From Atriophallophorus winterbourni (Eukaryota > Platyhelminthes > Trematoda > Plagiorchiida > Microphallidae), in the NCBI GenBank assembly GCA_013407085.1, contig JACCGJ010006484.1, positions 186,001 to 250,000 on the forward strand: 64,000 nt of DNA, given 5' to 3'. Every line of letters starts with the position of its first letter. Within the stretch, counting starts at the first letter, position 1. The notes beneath the pieces are model-generated. The model searched no databases and was not told the origin of the DNA. It was given only the letters and a program-made list of their open reading frames with translations. This document shows positions 11,375-23,788 of the stretch, one piece after another. The translations under genes were made by a program, and so were the position numbers.

Positions 11375-13389
11375 CTGAATTCGGGAGAGAATGAAGCGTG
11401 TACATTATTAGTCATGCGATTGTCAAACTTCACACAAGATAGTTCGAACGCGTTTGAACTTGCGAATTATTTATGCCATAAGCTTGTAACAGTCTAAAAT
11501 GTTGAACAAAAAGTGTTCAACTGGACGGGAGATTCAATAACAGTTGAACATGCATGTCGATTATTAGAACTTGGATTTGTAAAGATTAGACTTTGTGTTT
11601 TCAGTCAACAATTATGTGCTAGACAGTAGTTATTGTGGTGTTAAAAACTCTAGCTAGTACCAGCCCCATTTAATTTTTTTATAAATGAAAATCGATAATG
11701 ATAGTGTATTGACTACTGACATGGGCAGACAAAAGATCGATGCTCCAATCATGTGAGGATATTGATAGGATAGTAACTCAAAGAGACGAAGTAGAGGTAC
11801 TCAAATATTTGTTTCGGGAAAAATTTATGCGTTAGATGCAACAAATATCTGTTGATTCAGCACCTCATAAAATTACATCGTGAGTATCTAGCAAAATGAT
11901 TTACAGTTATTCCAAAGAAAAGTTTAATGATTGATAACCTGAAAACTTACTGAGATATAAGTGAGAAATCAAGCACCATATCGAAGCACGTATTAATGGA
12001 GAAATTTCACCGTCTTATATTCGCATGCTGCAACAATGCTAGTTTTCTTAGCTTGATAAGCCAGTGCAGAATGTCAGATGGACTTGACCGATAAATGAAT
12101 TTTGCAGACTTATTTAAAATATAATAGCTTCTAGATTCGACTTTTTCCTACTCGATTATAACCGAATCAGATTTGATTTACTTCGGAAAAATCGAATGTT
12201 GTTGGTACAATATAGAGCTGTGCTAACGACGTTTTTCACTCCCACATCGAATGACAGATCCCAAGGTCATCCAATGAAACTAGAGAAACAAAGAAATCAA
12301 CGACTTGTCTCAGATTGAACCTTATCCAGAAAGACAGTACAAATCTGGCATGCCCACTGCTATCACGGGAGAGCAGTTTAAATGTGCACTTCACATATGC
12401 CTTCCAACTGCTTTGTAAAGACAATTAATCATTAAATGAACACTAATTATCTGAATGACCAGCATGCTTGTGGATGAACTGCTGCAACAAAGATAATAGA
12501 ATGCGCCTTAAACTGAGCTACCTTCTGCCGACAACATAGAAGAAGAAACCAAAACAACCTTTTAAAATCCATTAATGCAACATCTGGACTCAAAATTGAT
12601 GAAGAATATGAGTCAAATCATTGACATCCCAAGAGATTCACGTGACAAGAATTCCATATTGGATACACAGAGATATGAGTAGAAAGAAAAAAGCGAAAAA
12701 TTGAGCACTATGATGGATGATGTTTCGTCGGTGTACTCCAAGCTGAGATTCATTTTGAACACAGCTGTCAGAAATGGGTAAATAACCAAGACCAATGCAT
12801 TTCGAAAGAACTTTCGATGAAATATCATCTAGCCTGATGACGAACCATCAACGATCTATTATTTCAGATTAGAGAAAACCTATTTAATACTATCCCGTAC
12901 ATTAGTTACAAGATTATTTAACAAGTGACAAAGCGAATAATAGGATGCTTAATTGTCCGAATATTAATGCCAAACAAAAGCAAATATAAATGAGAAGAGA
13001 GAAAAACAAAGATTTATTCAAAACATTTCAAAATGTTTGGATTTGAATTATTCACAATTGAATTATTATTTTCCCAAAAATGATAGCATCAAAAAATTCT
13101 AAATTTAATTTTTTTATGTATGTATATAACCGTCATATCTGCATAATCATAAACTTTCGTGTTACGTTCTAATACGGATTTATTGCGTTTGTTTGATAAT
13201 CGGTAATCTGCGTGGTTTCTGTGTATATAAATGAGAATGGTGTCCATATGTAGAATTACAGGCATGCACATCATACCATAGTCAGTTTGAAGATAGATAT
13301 TTGGAATACCGAGTAGAGATTAAGCTTCTGGTATAACCGGTTGTCTAGCTTTCGAGCATACCATGTCACATTTCACGTCAAATACTTAC

Positions 13390-13557
13390 GGTGGTGAACC
13401 AACACAATCCTGTACACCTGATCCACACAACGAATTCCATCGGAACCGAGCATGCTGTCATTTGAAGCATCAACAAGAATTTCCGATTGTCGAACCGATG
13501 GAGTCTTTAACCATAATGCCACAAAGCTGATGAGTGTGTGCGGTAGCAATCGGCTCT
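13390..13557 (-). CDS. Possible phase-compatible cassette exon of calsyntenin (tentative)
   Basis: A minus-strand open segment inside the intron between the 18,465-18,689 and 11,069-11,374 exons. It ends at a strong donor (CACC then GTAAGT). An AG at 13,558-13,559 would open it with 2 nt, giving 2 nt + 55 codons + 1 nt, exactly the 1/1 phase needed to insert into the transcript. The peptide looks coding rather than random (SEILVDASNDSMLGSDGIRC, then VDQVYRIVLVHH). I recognise no matching segment in calsyntenins of other animals, and the acceptor has a poor pyrimidine tract. It could instead be an exon of a nested gene, or part of an unrecognised repeat. Confidence 0.25.
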
Positions 13558-14644
13558 CTACGGTTCCACAATTAAACCGTCCCTACTTGCTCTCAACTCA
13601 CTCACTCATTAATGATACCTCCCAAGAGCAACCTCGTGATGTCTGTTTAATGACATCTTATTGCTTAGCCAAGTTTATGAGCATTCAAGAAAATTAAAGA
13701 TGGGAAAATTTTGTAAGTACTGTGGAAACTGAAACAAAATTGAGAAAACTAATGCGCGTTTTGCATAACTTGTAAACACTTTATACATCCCATCATGCAA
13801 AATGTCGTAAGCTTATAAGCTCTTTATAGCCTTTGAAACACAATGATTCAAATAGCGCAAAAACGAAACTAAGCGATAGTTAGAGTAACGATAGCTCAGC
13901 GTTCCAAACATTGGATTAGAAATAAAGTGTTAAGCAACAACGCAAATCAAAACATCAAATAAAACCGTTAGTTAAAGCTGAAGTAAAATAAACGAAATTA
14001 TCTTAAACTGAACAAGCAAGTTAAAGCTAGATGCTAAGAAGATGTTAATAAAAATATCGAATCACTCCTCGAACCTTGTTGTCTCGTGGCTAAGGCATTC
14101 ATACATCTGGAAACATCCGATTGCAATATTAGAGAAGTTTCGCTTTACTTTGCGAATCGTGAGCACCAAAACTACGCTAGAAAAAGGATTATGCGTGCTA
14201 TGATTCTCGCATCTATAAAGTCGAAGACCGAAAGGCCGATTCCATTAACACGAATTAGTATATGTGATAAAATTTTATCGACCAGACAGTGTGTTTTGCT
14301 GCTGCATGAAATAATTTAATTGCTAGATAGAGATTGGAATAACGAATAATCACATATTCTTAGAAGTTGAGCCACAGCGGTGTCTAAACTGGGTATTCTG
14401 CTGTGCTGCCACCATTCTGTCGTAAATGCCTGTCACATAAACCGAAGTGAAATGGCTTCATATTTATTATTCTTTTAGTCATTAAGCACTTGCTTAAATT
14501 CGATTTTACATTTATCATAATCACTAGATCATCATCGAGAAAACCATAACATTGGTGAGAAATAGCGAATGTTTACCTGTCATACAATCATGATACCATA
14601 ACATGTACAATATAGATAGAAGAGGGCGGGACGTAAATGCTAAG

Positions 14645-14646
<2 letters not shown>

Positions 14647-14711
<65 letters not shown>
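14647..14711. repeat. AT dinucleotide microsatellite, 65 bp
   Basis: An uninterrupted run of AT repeats, the purest simple repeat in the window. The minus-strand ORF through it (14,524-14,802, poly Tyr-Ile) is an artefact of this repeat. Confidence 0.97.
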
Positions 14712-14715
<4 letters not shown>

Positions 14716-16164
14716 GGTCGAAATCATACTCGGATGTGGCCCACACGTTGAATGAAACGCTAATAACCGAGCATTTTTAGCAAGTAGAGCGATATCGTCC
14801 AAATAGACTCATTGTAGCTTTAAATGCAGCATAACGAGCTTTCTTCGCCACTTCATTTGACAACATATAACGTGAAACATACAACCCACGATAATGCTTG
14901 CAACAAGACAGCCACTAGCGTTGACATTGAGACGTTTTCAATTCTAAGTCTCTACCTCAATATGGGATAGCGTGGACTCCAACCCGGAAGACGGACACAG
15001 CGTCATTTGAAAGGTTACTAGTTGGATTATCTGGCTACTTATGACACGTGGCGGTTTAGCCACCCTGAGTTCTACGCCAATCAGTACGCGTGCTCAGAGA
15101 GAAATAGCTTCCTTTCAGTTAAAAATAATTAATTTCAAATATTTAGAATATATTCTCATAATATAATTCAATGAACAACCTTGAATGGCGGATGTTTAAC
15201 AAAGTTCTGTTTAAGACCATAAATATATAGTTATGCTGAATCGAAAAACAATATCTAACCGAGAATCACTTATACTTCAGTGATGAGCGCCTAAATTCTA
15301 ATGATAACCAGTGTTGCTTTACGGCTCACCTATTTCGTATTTACATTTCGTTTCTGGCTCCGGCAGTTCTTGGCCGTAAAATTGTTTACAATTTTTTCAA
15401 TGTTCCAAGCGTCCCTGAAATTAAGCTTGCGGTCTCCATGGGATCGAAGTCATGATTTTTTATTGAATTGTGATTGCGGGGATTTGTGCAAAATACATAT
15501 GGACAATTTTTGGCTTAACTTTTAACAAGGAATAACTTTTTTCGAAATTTGAATACCATAGTCCATTTTAAGAACCACTTTTCAACTCTGTTTAATGATA
15601 TCCTGTAGGTAGCTAGCGTAAAGTTGTATGGTTAAGTAACTTTAGCTGAGCACCATGTGAGGTGAAATATAACACACTTCAAAGCGAATTATATTCAAGG
15701 CTCGGAAACCGCTACGATATTTTGGCAAAATAGATTGCAAATGCAACAAGGATGCGATCATGATTGGGACGAAATGAGAATGCGAGTGAAACTACACTTC
15801 AGATACGCGAACAATTTGCGAACACTGAAGTAAGGTCATTGATTCGCAAACATTTCTTTTTTACACAAACTTACCAAATCACCTTGCCAGTGAATAAGAA
15901 AGTTAAACAAAGAACTTGTTCTGTGTTTTATGCATTAATCAGATACAGAAAAGAACTGCATGCCTTTAAACAGGAGAGAAATAGTTTACAAAACATGGAT
16001 GTTGGAGATGCGCTTGAGTAAAAGGAGCATGACCGTTTTTTCAATCATAGACATATGTAGTGAAATTGAGAATGCGTTGGATTTCGCGGGTTTAAACACA
16101 ATATCAGGTTTTAGCGCTTTCTGACCTCAAAAACGCTGTGAAAACCATTCAGATACACGCAAAT

Positions 16165-16390
16165 GAGGATTTATGATCATTGCGCTGGTTCGACCCCTCT
16201 GCGTGTCTGGGCACATGCGTTTGAACAGGTTCGTCGTGTCAAGCTTACCCAACAGTGACTTATAAGCACAAATTTTTTAACCATTCCTCCACTGTTTTGA
16301 GATGTGCGGATTCTGATCATACTTTATCTACCTGTTGAGTGCAAACTGCACCGAACCGCTCGTTGGTTGTTTGATGGAAATGTATAAAAA
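16165..16390 (-). repeat. Short interspersed repeat, family S (inverted copy)
   Basis: Reverse-orientation copy. It carries AACAGGTTCGTCGTGTCAAG, then CCATTCCTCCACTGTTTTGA and GAGTGCAAACTGCACCGAAC, the complements of blocks in the copy at 10,437-10,645. Similarity is moderate, so the copy is old. Confidence 0.55.
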
Positions 16391-18464
16391 GAATAATATT
16401 TCCTCAAAACGAATGCTAATAACCGACTTTGATTTGTGACCTACGAGGAAACTGCGAGAATATGGAAAGTTTGTTCAAACCCATGAGTTTCACTGATTTC
16501 ACTTGAACTGTCTGTTTAAGCGATTGAACAATGTTGATTATACTTATCGTATGCAACAATAGACGAAAAATTCAGATGTTGCAGATGATTCCATGTGTAA
16601 TTTTTAAAGCCATTACCTCTCAGGAAGACTCGCACACCCACATATTGCGCAGATAATTGCTCAGGTATTTGTATACAATACATCACCGTTACACCAAAAT
16701 GACTAGAAGTTGAGCCGAAACTCTGTCAAACCTTGACTCTCAAAAATGCATCGCATTGATTCGCCTGCTCAATCAGAGCTACCAATCAAATCGGTGACCA
16801 GCATGTTGCCATGGCACCGGCTTATCGATCGGCCACTTGGAGCGTATGATTTCTTGATTGAATCGTTAAACACCTCTCGTTTGATGTATTTAATGGATTC
16901 AAACTATAATGTTAGATCCTGTTCCAAAATGTAACGAAGTGCCGAATTATTCTAACATAAATCACAAAGAGTACATAAATTTCAAATGAGATCAGTATAT
17001 GCGAGACTAGCTAATGTTTTAAGAAACAAATGTACCATTAAATGATTTAGTGAAAAAATTTAATGCTCAAGTTTTATATATTGATTTAGAGCAAGGTTGA
17101 ATTATCAACAACTTGAAATGTGTATGTAACTGATTGGGCGTTTGAGAAATCGGACAGAGCTCTAGTAAGAAATTCGTCGAATGAAAAGTCCTTGGGCGAT
17201 TTATTTTAATGAGTAAATTTCGAAGAGATTTCTTCAAGAACAATAGCTGTTGAGATTGAACTCTTGTGCATTTCAATGCCGATGGCGCGGCTTCAACGCC
17301 TTTATAAATGGTTAATGTCTCCGACTGTAAAGGAAATATACTGCCAACGTAGAATTTCAGAATGATCATCAACTAAGCCATTCACACAGAATTACATTCA
17401 GGTTACACTAATTACGATCTTCTAGTAATACAGTTAGGAAAACATGGCAAACATTAATTCTTTGGTATTAGAAACATTTCAACGAGGACCATTCCAACTA
17501 ACAGAGTGTGGCTCACATATATACTCATATATATACTATATATACACTAAGCGCATGGAATCATAGTAGCGTCAAATATTTATTGAATGGTTCATACTTC
17601 ATAACTAATCACACTGCAAAAGTGATTTAAAAGTCTCTTGCTATCAACTTCACGACTGACGTAACATTGATGGAGTTATCAAATGATTTATAACACCATA
17701 AGCATTACACAGTTCGTGTCTATTTCTCAGAGAATCTTTCACCATCAACCATTTGAGTCCTCAATGCGAGATTAGGTTATTTAAATTCAGATAAAATCAT
17801 GGGTTGCAAAAGGCTAATAAAATGAATAGCCTGAAGTAGAGTATTTTGGCGTATGCACGTTTTTTTTAGGCTAGTGTTTTCGCATATAAAATGTTTGGTC
17901 CTCGATGTTAGTAAATATAACGATTTTGCGCTAATTTTTAGTTAGGGTATTTTATTTCCAGACCACGAACACATTTGCACCTGAGTTAGACAATATTAAG
18001 AGAGAGAAAGACATCGTTCATTTAGCAAGGTGTGGGACTGTAAGATTGATCTAAGTAATGTCCAAATATTGACCAACAAAGGGGTTGAAATCTCTGATCA
18101 TCTGTGTTAAACGGAAGCACTTAGGCTTTTTCAGTCAACTGGGAACAACACAGTATTATTCAGCATAAAAGATCATACCGTTCGTTTGCCTCCTATGTTA
18201 CCAATGCACCATCAATGCATTGAAAGTGTGCCAGTATGACTGATATAAGCAGGCACGAACAAGTCTACCAAATACATTGAAATGCAAACATTTTGTGAGC
18301 TCCGATGCAAGTACAGATTTAAACACTTTCCATGAGACTGGGAAAAACGAAGTGGTCTTACGGAGGATTATGTAATGTAGAAACAGATGAACAGATGCAA
18401 TTCATGTTCATACAAAGATTTTTTTCCAAAAAATAAATGAAATTTAGTCACAAAATCAACATAC

Positions 18465-18689
18465 CGCAAATCTTTTGTTGTAGTGTTAGATGTTCCGGGT
18501 CATGGAGACACGAGCCAGAATTGGCTGTCGGCAAAATGTATCCCTTGACAGCGGATTGTAACTCCAAACGTGTTCGAATTTCCGGTGATTCACACATGTT
18601 CACACAAAACTCCAAAGCAAGGTTAAACTTGTGTAGCAGTCGACCCGGTCTTTTTGAGCTGTTCGGGTATTCTATCCTGGTTGGCAAAC
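18465..18689 (-). CDS. CLSTN: Calsyntenin exon: linker between cadherin repeat 2 and LamG
   Basis: The exon is 2 nt + 74 codons + 1 nt, with acceptor CAATTTCAATAG and donor GTATGT. The peptide begins LPTRIEYP, which matches the NNRIEYEP block right after GWQG in vertebrate calsyntenins. It contains conserved cysteines (FCVNMCES, SGSCLHDPE) and ends LTLQQKICG, matching LHRLCG. This places it between the cadherin repeats and the LNS domain, in the secreted ectodomain. An overlapping plus-strand ORF at 18,437-18,784 is a shadow. Phase 1 on both sides would allow exon skipping without frameshift, but the conserved cysteines suggest it is normally included. Confidence 0.85.
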
Positions 18690-20230
18690 CTATTGAAATT
18701 GAACAGAGGCTCGTCAAGAAAGTTAAATTTGTTGGATATTGTAATTGTCCACAAGAAATATCTGGTTACATTAGAAATAGATGACTTGCAAAAGCAGAAG
18801 TAATGTTAAAGTACTTTAATGATCAGCTTCAAACGTATCCCTGAAAAATGATGATCCATAAATCGTTCAAACTTCAAACAAAATTTACCAGTACGAAGCT
18901 CGCGGTCACCAGATGGAACCTAATGGAACTTTGAATGTATAATAAAAATTATGACACCAATTATAAAACAATTTGGCAACTTGACATTTAAATCGATAGC
19001 CCGGCATGTTGCAGTACTTATTATTGAAAAGCTAATAGGACCTTAATATAGGATACATAAAATGAAAGAGGATAAAGCGATCATGATCGTTCAGTTCCGA
19101 CCCACATTGCTTGTTAGAAGTAGCGCTATTTTAGTTAGCAAGCACGGGATGTGTGTTAACTTTCCATACACTCAATAACAACCTGATTTAAGGGCAGAAA
19201 TGCTGTATTGGTTAACTCAATATAGACAATGCAACAAACTGGAAATGCATGTTCCGCATACAATTCTTACTATAACCTCATATGTTTATACTCTGGATGT
19301 GCGTTCGGTAAGATACGTTTAGCCAAGCAATCTATATTGTAATGAAACGCAGTCCACTACTAATACTACCTGCTCTTGGGAGACGGCAATGATGGATGCA
19401 TCACCGACAAACAACATTTCACGAATTAACACATAAATTTGTTTTCTGAATCTAGCAAGATTGAAAAGCTTGGCGTCATTTTACGTGCCAAAGTAAATTT
19501 TATATTTTCTCGCCCTAAAGCGTGTTTTCGCAGTGGGAGAACAAATAAACCATCGATTGGCGTTTGAGCAAAGTTGCATTGGTGAGAATTGAACGATTGT
19601 GTAATGAAACCATTCAAGTGGATTAAAACCCTGAAGCCAAATAAAAGAACTTAATTAAAAAACACTAAAATGGGCCGGTTGTTCAATCAGGTGACCGTTC
19701 GTCGAAAAATACTTTGAGTTATTCACCACCTTACAAGTGTGACATTAATCTCAATCGATATTTATCAACTTAAACATAATTTGATTGGGATTATATGGAA
19801 ATAATTTGTGTACAAGAATTATGTTACGAACTACTCTAATCCGTTACAGTCAATGATTCAACGGGATACGGCAGATGATAATTATAAAATTTGAAATACT
19901 TCAATATATTCGGAAATTTAGCTTAATTTTTTTCGCATTGTAATTAGACATCCACGAAATAAAACCAACGGAACCTGCCTACAAGTCTAATAGGAAGAGA
20001 TTTTGCTGATGATAAGATCATCTAAGAGTACGCAATATGTTTGCAAGCTCGGATGACAACAACTGGGTACATTCTTACCATTTTCACTCATGCATTCGTG
20101 CAATGCAGTTAAGACGGTACGCATAGGTAGAACGATTTAACCTATATCAAGTTCACTTGCCATGTTTCGAAGAATTCCCAATAACATGAAAAATATTTAA
20201 AATGTGATATATATAATGAGATTATAGTAC
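18690..20230 (-). other. Calsyntenin intron, no recognised content
   Basis: A 1.5-kb AT-rich intron. Small ORFs such as 19,426-19,617 (minus) show no motif. Nothing else seen. Confidence 0.7.
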
Positions 20231-20389
20231 CTTTCCATCCAGCCTGACAACCTTGAGCGATCTGACGCACGATGACATCAACACTGGCACGTCTTGGTAC
20301 AGGTCGGTTACAGTCCTCGGCGATCACTTTCAACATGTAAGGTTTCTCATTCGGTCGAGCGTCCAGCTTGTGTCTCACTCGAATCAAAC
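20231..20389 (-). CDS. CLSTN: Calsyntenin exon: end of cadherin repeat 2
   Basis: The exon is 2 nt + 52 codons + 1 nt, with acceptor ACGAATTTGTAG and donor GTACTA on the minus strand. It encodes the last strands of cadherin repeat 2 (GLIRVRHKLDA, then KVIAEDC) and the conserved Cys/Gly/Trp segment GCQAGWKG. Vertebrate calsyntenins have YIKNTEKLN, TVTAYDCG and CTPGWQG at the same places. The exon is phase 1 on both sides, so it joins 23,574-23,788 upstream and 18,465-18,689 downstream without disturbing the frame. The identification rests on motif order and phase agreement. Confidence 0.88.
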
Positions 20390-22048
20390 CTACAAATTCG
20401 TTGAGATGATTAACGATCAATGAACACGTAACGCGTTGGGCGAAACTGTCAAGTAATCTGTTCAATGTGTGCTAGTGGTCAATAAACGTAACGACTTCAA
20501 TTTATGGTTTAACCATTAGACGAAGAACAATTGAGAATAAATCATTCGATCAGACTGATAAGAAATAATTAAAACATTAAATTAATTCATGGTAATTATG
20601 TCGCATTTAAGAACTTTCGTAGTTAATATTTATAATAATATTTTCAATGGTATTATTGCTCACACATAAAATGCAAAACTGTTTCTAGAATGGGGGAAGG
20701 GGGTTGTTCGTTTGTATGCGTGTATGTTGTTCCAGTTTGGTAGTCATCAACCATGGACAAAAATCTCAAACAATTGAAATTTTTATATTTTACAAAGCCG
20801 TGCCCAACTATACAGTACGATTTAATAGTAACATTCTATTACGACGTAAACGCGACATATGGAGCCTGGCCAATCAAGATCGTTATTTTTCAATGTCTGT
20901 GTAAGCTATATTCAGCACGTGTTATCGGTACACGCTTGAAGCTAACGTCAGACGCTGTCTTCAATTCAAACTAATTCTTCTCCCGTTGTAGAAGTGATAT
21001 TGTGAGCCTTCACTGACGAAGCTGAAATAACCACTCTTCTAGTATGTGACTGCTATTTCCAACAGAAAATGTAATGAAAATCAATTGTCTCACTCCAGTA
21101 AATTTTAGTGTATTTTGACATTCGGTTATGGCTCATACACTCATACTGCTTGACACATTGTCCGACGTCAAATCTCTGAAATGCAGTGTTGACATTACAA
21201 AAATTACACGTTTAATGCGTATGCGAACGATTTCCTTTGACATGTGGGCTATTGTTATATGAATTAAAAGTATTATCATAGAAAAATGCATGTCCTCGTG
21301 AATATCTATCGAAACCTTAAAAAAGTTACGACAGATATTATATTCATTCTAACGGGCTACGTCATTCTGAAGACTAACGAAAGTGAACGGAATTGCCGTA
21401 AAAGAAAAATTACGAACTTTGATATATTTCGAAATGATTTGCTTCTCTAATTAGATGACGAAAATTAAATAATGCTTTATTTATGTAAGGTTATCAGAGC
21501 ACGAATTCTTGAACGTTACTCCTCAAAAAACCTGTTCATTTTTGTTACGTTAAAAACCTCGAGAATTTAAGCGAACACATATTTCTCCTCTGTTACACCA
21601 CACGGTATAATGACCTTGATAAAATGCTGTATTACAAACTTCTCGATGTGTATACTTTTGAAAAATAATCCTTTCCATGTATAAGAACTACTAATTAAGC
21701 AGGAATTCCTTGAAATCTGTTTTTATTTACATGCAACATGATCTTATTTGCCATAAAGCATGAGACTGGCGGAATTTGTATCACGTTTGATCGATAAATA
21801 TTTCAGAGATCACGTTCGCTTTATCCCTACACACAGACAACATTTAATCTGGTGTATGCAATGACTGGCTTTTCTAACGTAGAGGGAATGTTTTTCGTTG
21901 AAAATTATATCCTTAGCTTTTATTGCTAATAGTTGAAATTAATACAATTCAACCTTCTACTACCAAAGACTGAGGTAGCTGTTCGAAGTTGCCTTGAATT
22001 ATTATAGATCGGGTACACCATGAGAGTTTATTGGCGTGAATTGGGCTG

Positions 22049-22066
22049 TAACACACACACACACGC

Positions 22067-22099
<33 letters not shown>

Positions 22100-22100
22100 G
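22049..22100. repeat. AC/AT compound microsatellite
   Basis: An AC run followed by AT runs with a GT interruption. Together with the RTE-like sequence next to it, this may mark the degenerate 3' end of that element. Confidence 0.9.
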
Positions 22101-22500
22101 TTGTTGTCCGTCATTGATGTACATCACAGTCGCATGAATTTTCGCGTGCGTAGGTAAATGGCTTCCGCCCTCGTCATGAAAGCGTGCTTCAGAAGCAAAG
22201 CGAAAAAATGCTGAAGAGCGTGGGAGCAAGAACACACCCTTGTTTGAGGCCTCAGCGAATTTCAAAGGCTTCTGAGCTGAAACCGTTAAAATGGACTGAG
22301 CCCTTCATGCCTGAGTGGAACGAAATACCGAGTTGGAGCAATCTTGGTGGCAGCCTATCAGATCAAGCATTTTGAAAACACCTTCCCTGCCGACGTAGTC
22401 GAATGCCTTCTTTAAATCAACAAAAACAGTGTATAATGCCATACGCTGTTCCCGGTCCTTTTCTTGCAGTTGTCTCAAGTCGAAGATCATGTCAACCGTT
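22100..22500 (-). mobile_element. RTE-like LINE relic (reverse transcriptase core)
   Basis: The minus strand reads LRQLQEKDREQRMALYTVFV and DLKKAFDYVGREGVFKML, RT block 1 of RTE-type LINEs (usually LRQLQEKCREQ, then FVDLTKAFDTV). A further decayed block follows toward 22,100. It is the same family as the relics at 1,007-1,513 and about 26,900-27,180: the three share AAATGGACTGAGC-type sequence on the opposite strand. Frames are broken. Confidence 0.75.
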
Positions 22501-22580
22501 GATCATTCCCTGCGGAAGCCACATTGAGTTTGAAGTAAATTCTATCAGCTACAACTTGTGCCGTATCTCTCTCCGTTTCT

Positions 22581-22610
22581 ATCTCTCTCTCTCTCTATAT
22601 ATATATATAT
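22581..22610. repeat. CT/AT compound microsatellite
   Basis: A CT run followed by an AT run, about 30 bp. No further feature. Confidence 0.9.
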
Positions 22611-23573
22611 TGCACGAATGCTGTTTAATAGTTAAACAAATCATTTCCATTCAATCCGATTAGTTATTTAAGAGCTTTTCTTATATTTTACTGATAATAT
22701 TGAATGTCAGGAAATTCATTCATTTAATTTGTACACAAACGTTATAATTGATAAAACGTTATCGTTATTAAAAAAGGCCTTGAAATTAATTTATCATGAA
22801 TAGAATGATTTTATTGAAAAGAATTTCTTTCAATAACCGCAAATCTATCTAAACAGCGGAGAGTTTAGGCACTTTGTTATATTGATAGACATTGTTTTTG
22901 TGTTTTTCAGTTATAGTAGATTGTTCGAATATTTTAGTATTGATTCGCTCGTACTAGCAAAACTAATTTGGTTTCGGAATATTTAGTTTCAAAACAAATT
23001 GTTTACCTCTGATCAATCTCGGAATACGCTTCATAGAAATTCGATGTTGAGACTGGTTTAGACTGAGAACCAGAAAGCTCACCCCACATTGTTAATTAGA
23101 AAATCCATTAGAAACCATTAATAATTACTAGAGTGATGGCAAACATTTACTTTTGCTTAATTTGATAGTGCAGAAAAGATCATGACCAACAACAATAATT
23201 AATTTTGAAGAAATGATTTGTATTTCAAATGAAAAATTCATGCAATAAAATCATTGTATCTTTTGAAATTAATCTTTCAAGATTTTGCAAGAAAGCAGAA
23301 GTTTAGTTCAGATTATACTTAGAATCGCGTTCACAATATGCAGCTAAAACAAGACGTATGTTCCGTCCAAATTCGTGAAACTAAGCGGAATGAATATAGG
23401 CTGAAACATCGATTCTTTTATTTTAGGAAGATCGAAAAACCTATGAACACTTAAGGGATTACATTTGTTGGAAAAAAGAAGACTCGGTGCTCAGTGAATC
23501 GCCGGTTGATTATGTTCACAAATCGATTCGAATAACTTTCATATTACCATCTTTATTGAGAACCAGCACTCAC

Positions 23574-23788
23574 CATTTCGATCGATATTGAACGGACTGT
23601 CTGGATCACCGATGAGGTAATTGCAGATGGATGAGTACATGCTTTGCTCTCCGTTGGACGGCCGAGCAATGGCTTGCACTTGACCTACAAACCCATTGAC
23701 GAAATTCTCGTGACTGACGGTGAAAGTATAGCTGGACTCGACGAAATATGGCCCGCTTCCAGTAATCAGGTGGATTCGAATTGGTACT
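23574..23788 (-). CDS. CLSTN: Calsyntenin exon: cadherin repeat 2, first part
   Basis: The second recovered calsyntenin exon encodes the repeat 1/2 linker and most of cadherin repeat 2. The acceptor is strong (TTTCTATTCTCATTCAG) and the donor is GTGAGT. The exon is 1 nt + 71 codons + 1 nt. Peptide landmarks are PYFVESSYTFTV, then SSICNYLIGDPDSPFNIDRNG, cited here as two blocks; they align with the family's PVFKEKSYKATV and SQICSYEIITPDVPFTVDKDG. Calsyntenins of other animals have an Asp/Asn-rich calcium-binding linker just before this point. Here the corresponding stretch reads ITGSG, so calcium binding at this linker is probably weakened or lost (inference). It joins the exon at 20,231-20,389 in phase 1. 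Confidence 0.88.

Larger units (their letters stand above)
11375..18464 (-). other. Calsyntenin intron (7.1 kb)
   Basis: Holds the tentative cassette exon (13,390-13,557), a possible tRNA-like SINE start near 14,075 (GTCTCGTGGCTAAGGCATTC, A-box-like), a long AT microsatellite (14,647-14,711), a family S repeat (16,165-16,390) and a smaller AT-rich repeat at 17,517-17,548. A minus-strand ORF at 17,067-17,372 has a good acceptor in front of it but neither the right phase nor a convincing donor, and is not called. Confidence 0.65.
20390..23573 (-). other. Calsyntenin intron with RTE relic and microsatellites
   Basis: A 3.2-kb intron in the middle of cadherin repeat 2. It includes AC/AT simple repeats (22,049-22,100), an RTE LINE relic (about 22,100-22,500) and a CT/AT simple repeat (22,581-22,610). 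Confidence 0.7.

Noticed and set aside
14524..14802. ORF with a DDIALLA-like start and a poly Tyr-Ile stretch
   Set aside because: Most of it translates the AT microsatellite, and the RT-like string is too short to support a call.
17067..17372. Minus-strand ORF with a good acceptor, considered as a calsyntenin exon
   Set aside because: It would have to be read from phase 0, while the flanking exons need phase 1. In the required frame it hits a stop within a few codons, and no convincing donor follows.
18437..18784. Plus-strand ORF of 115 codons
   Set aside because: It is the shadow of the calsyntenin exon on the other strand, whose motifs and splice phases fit.
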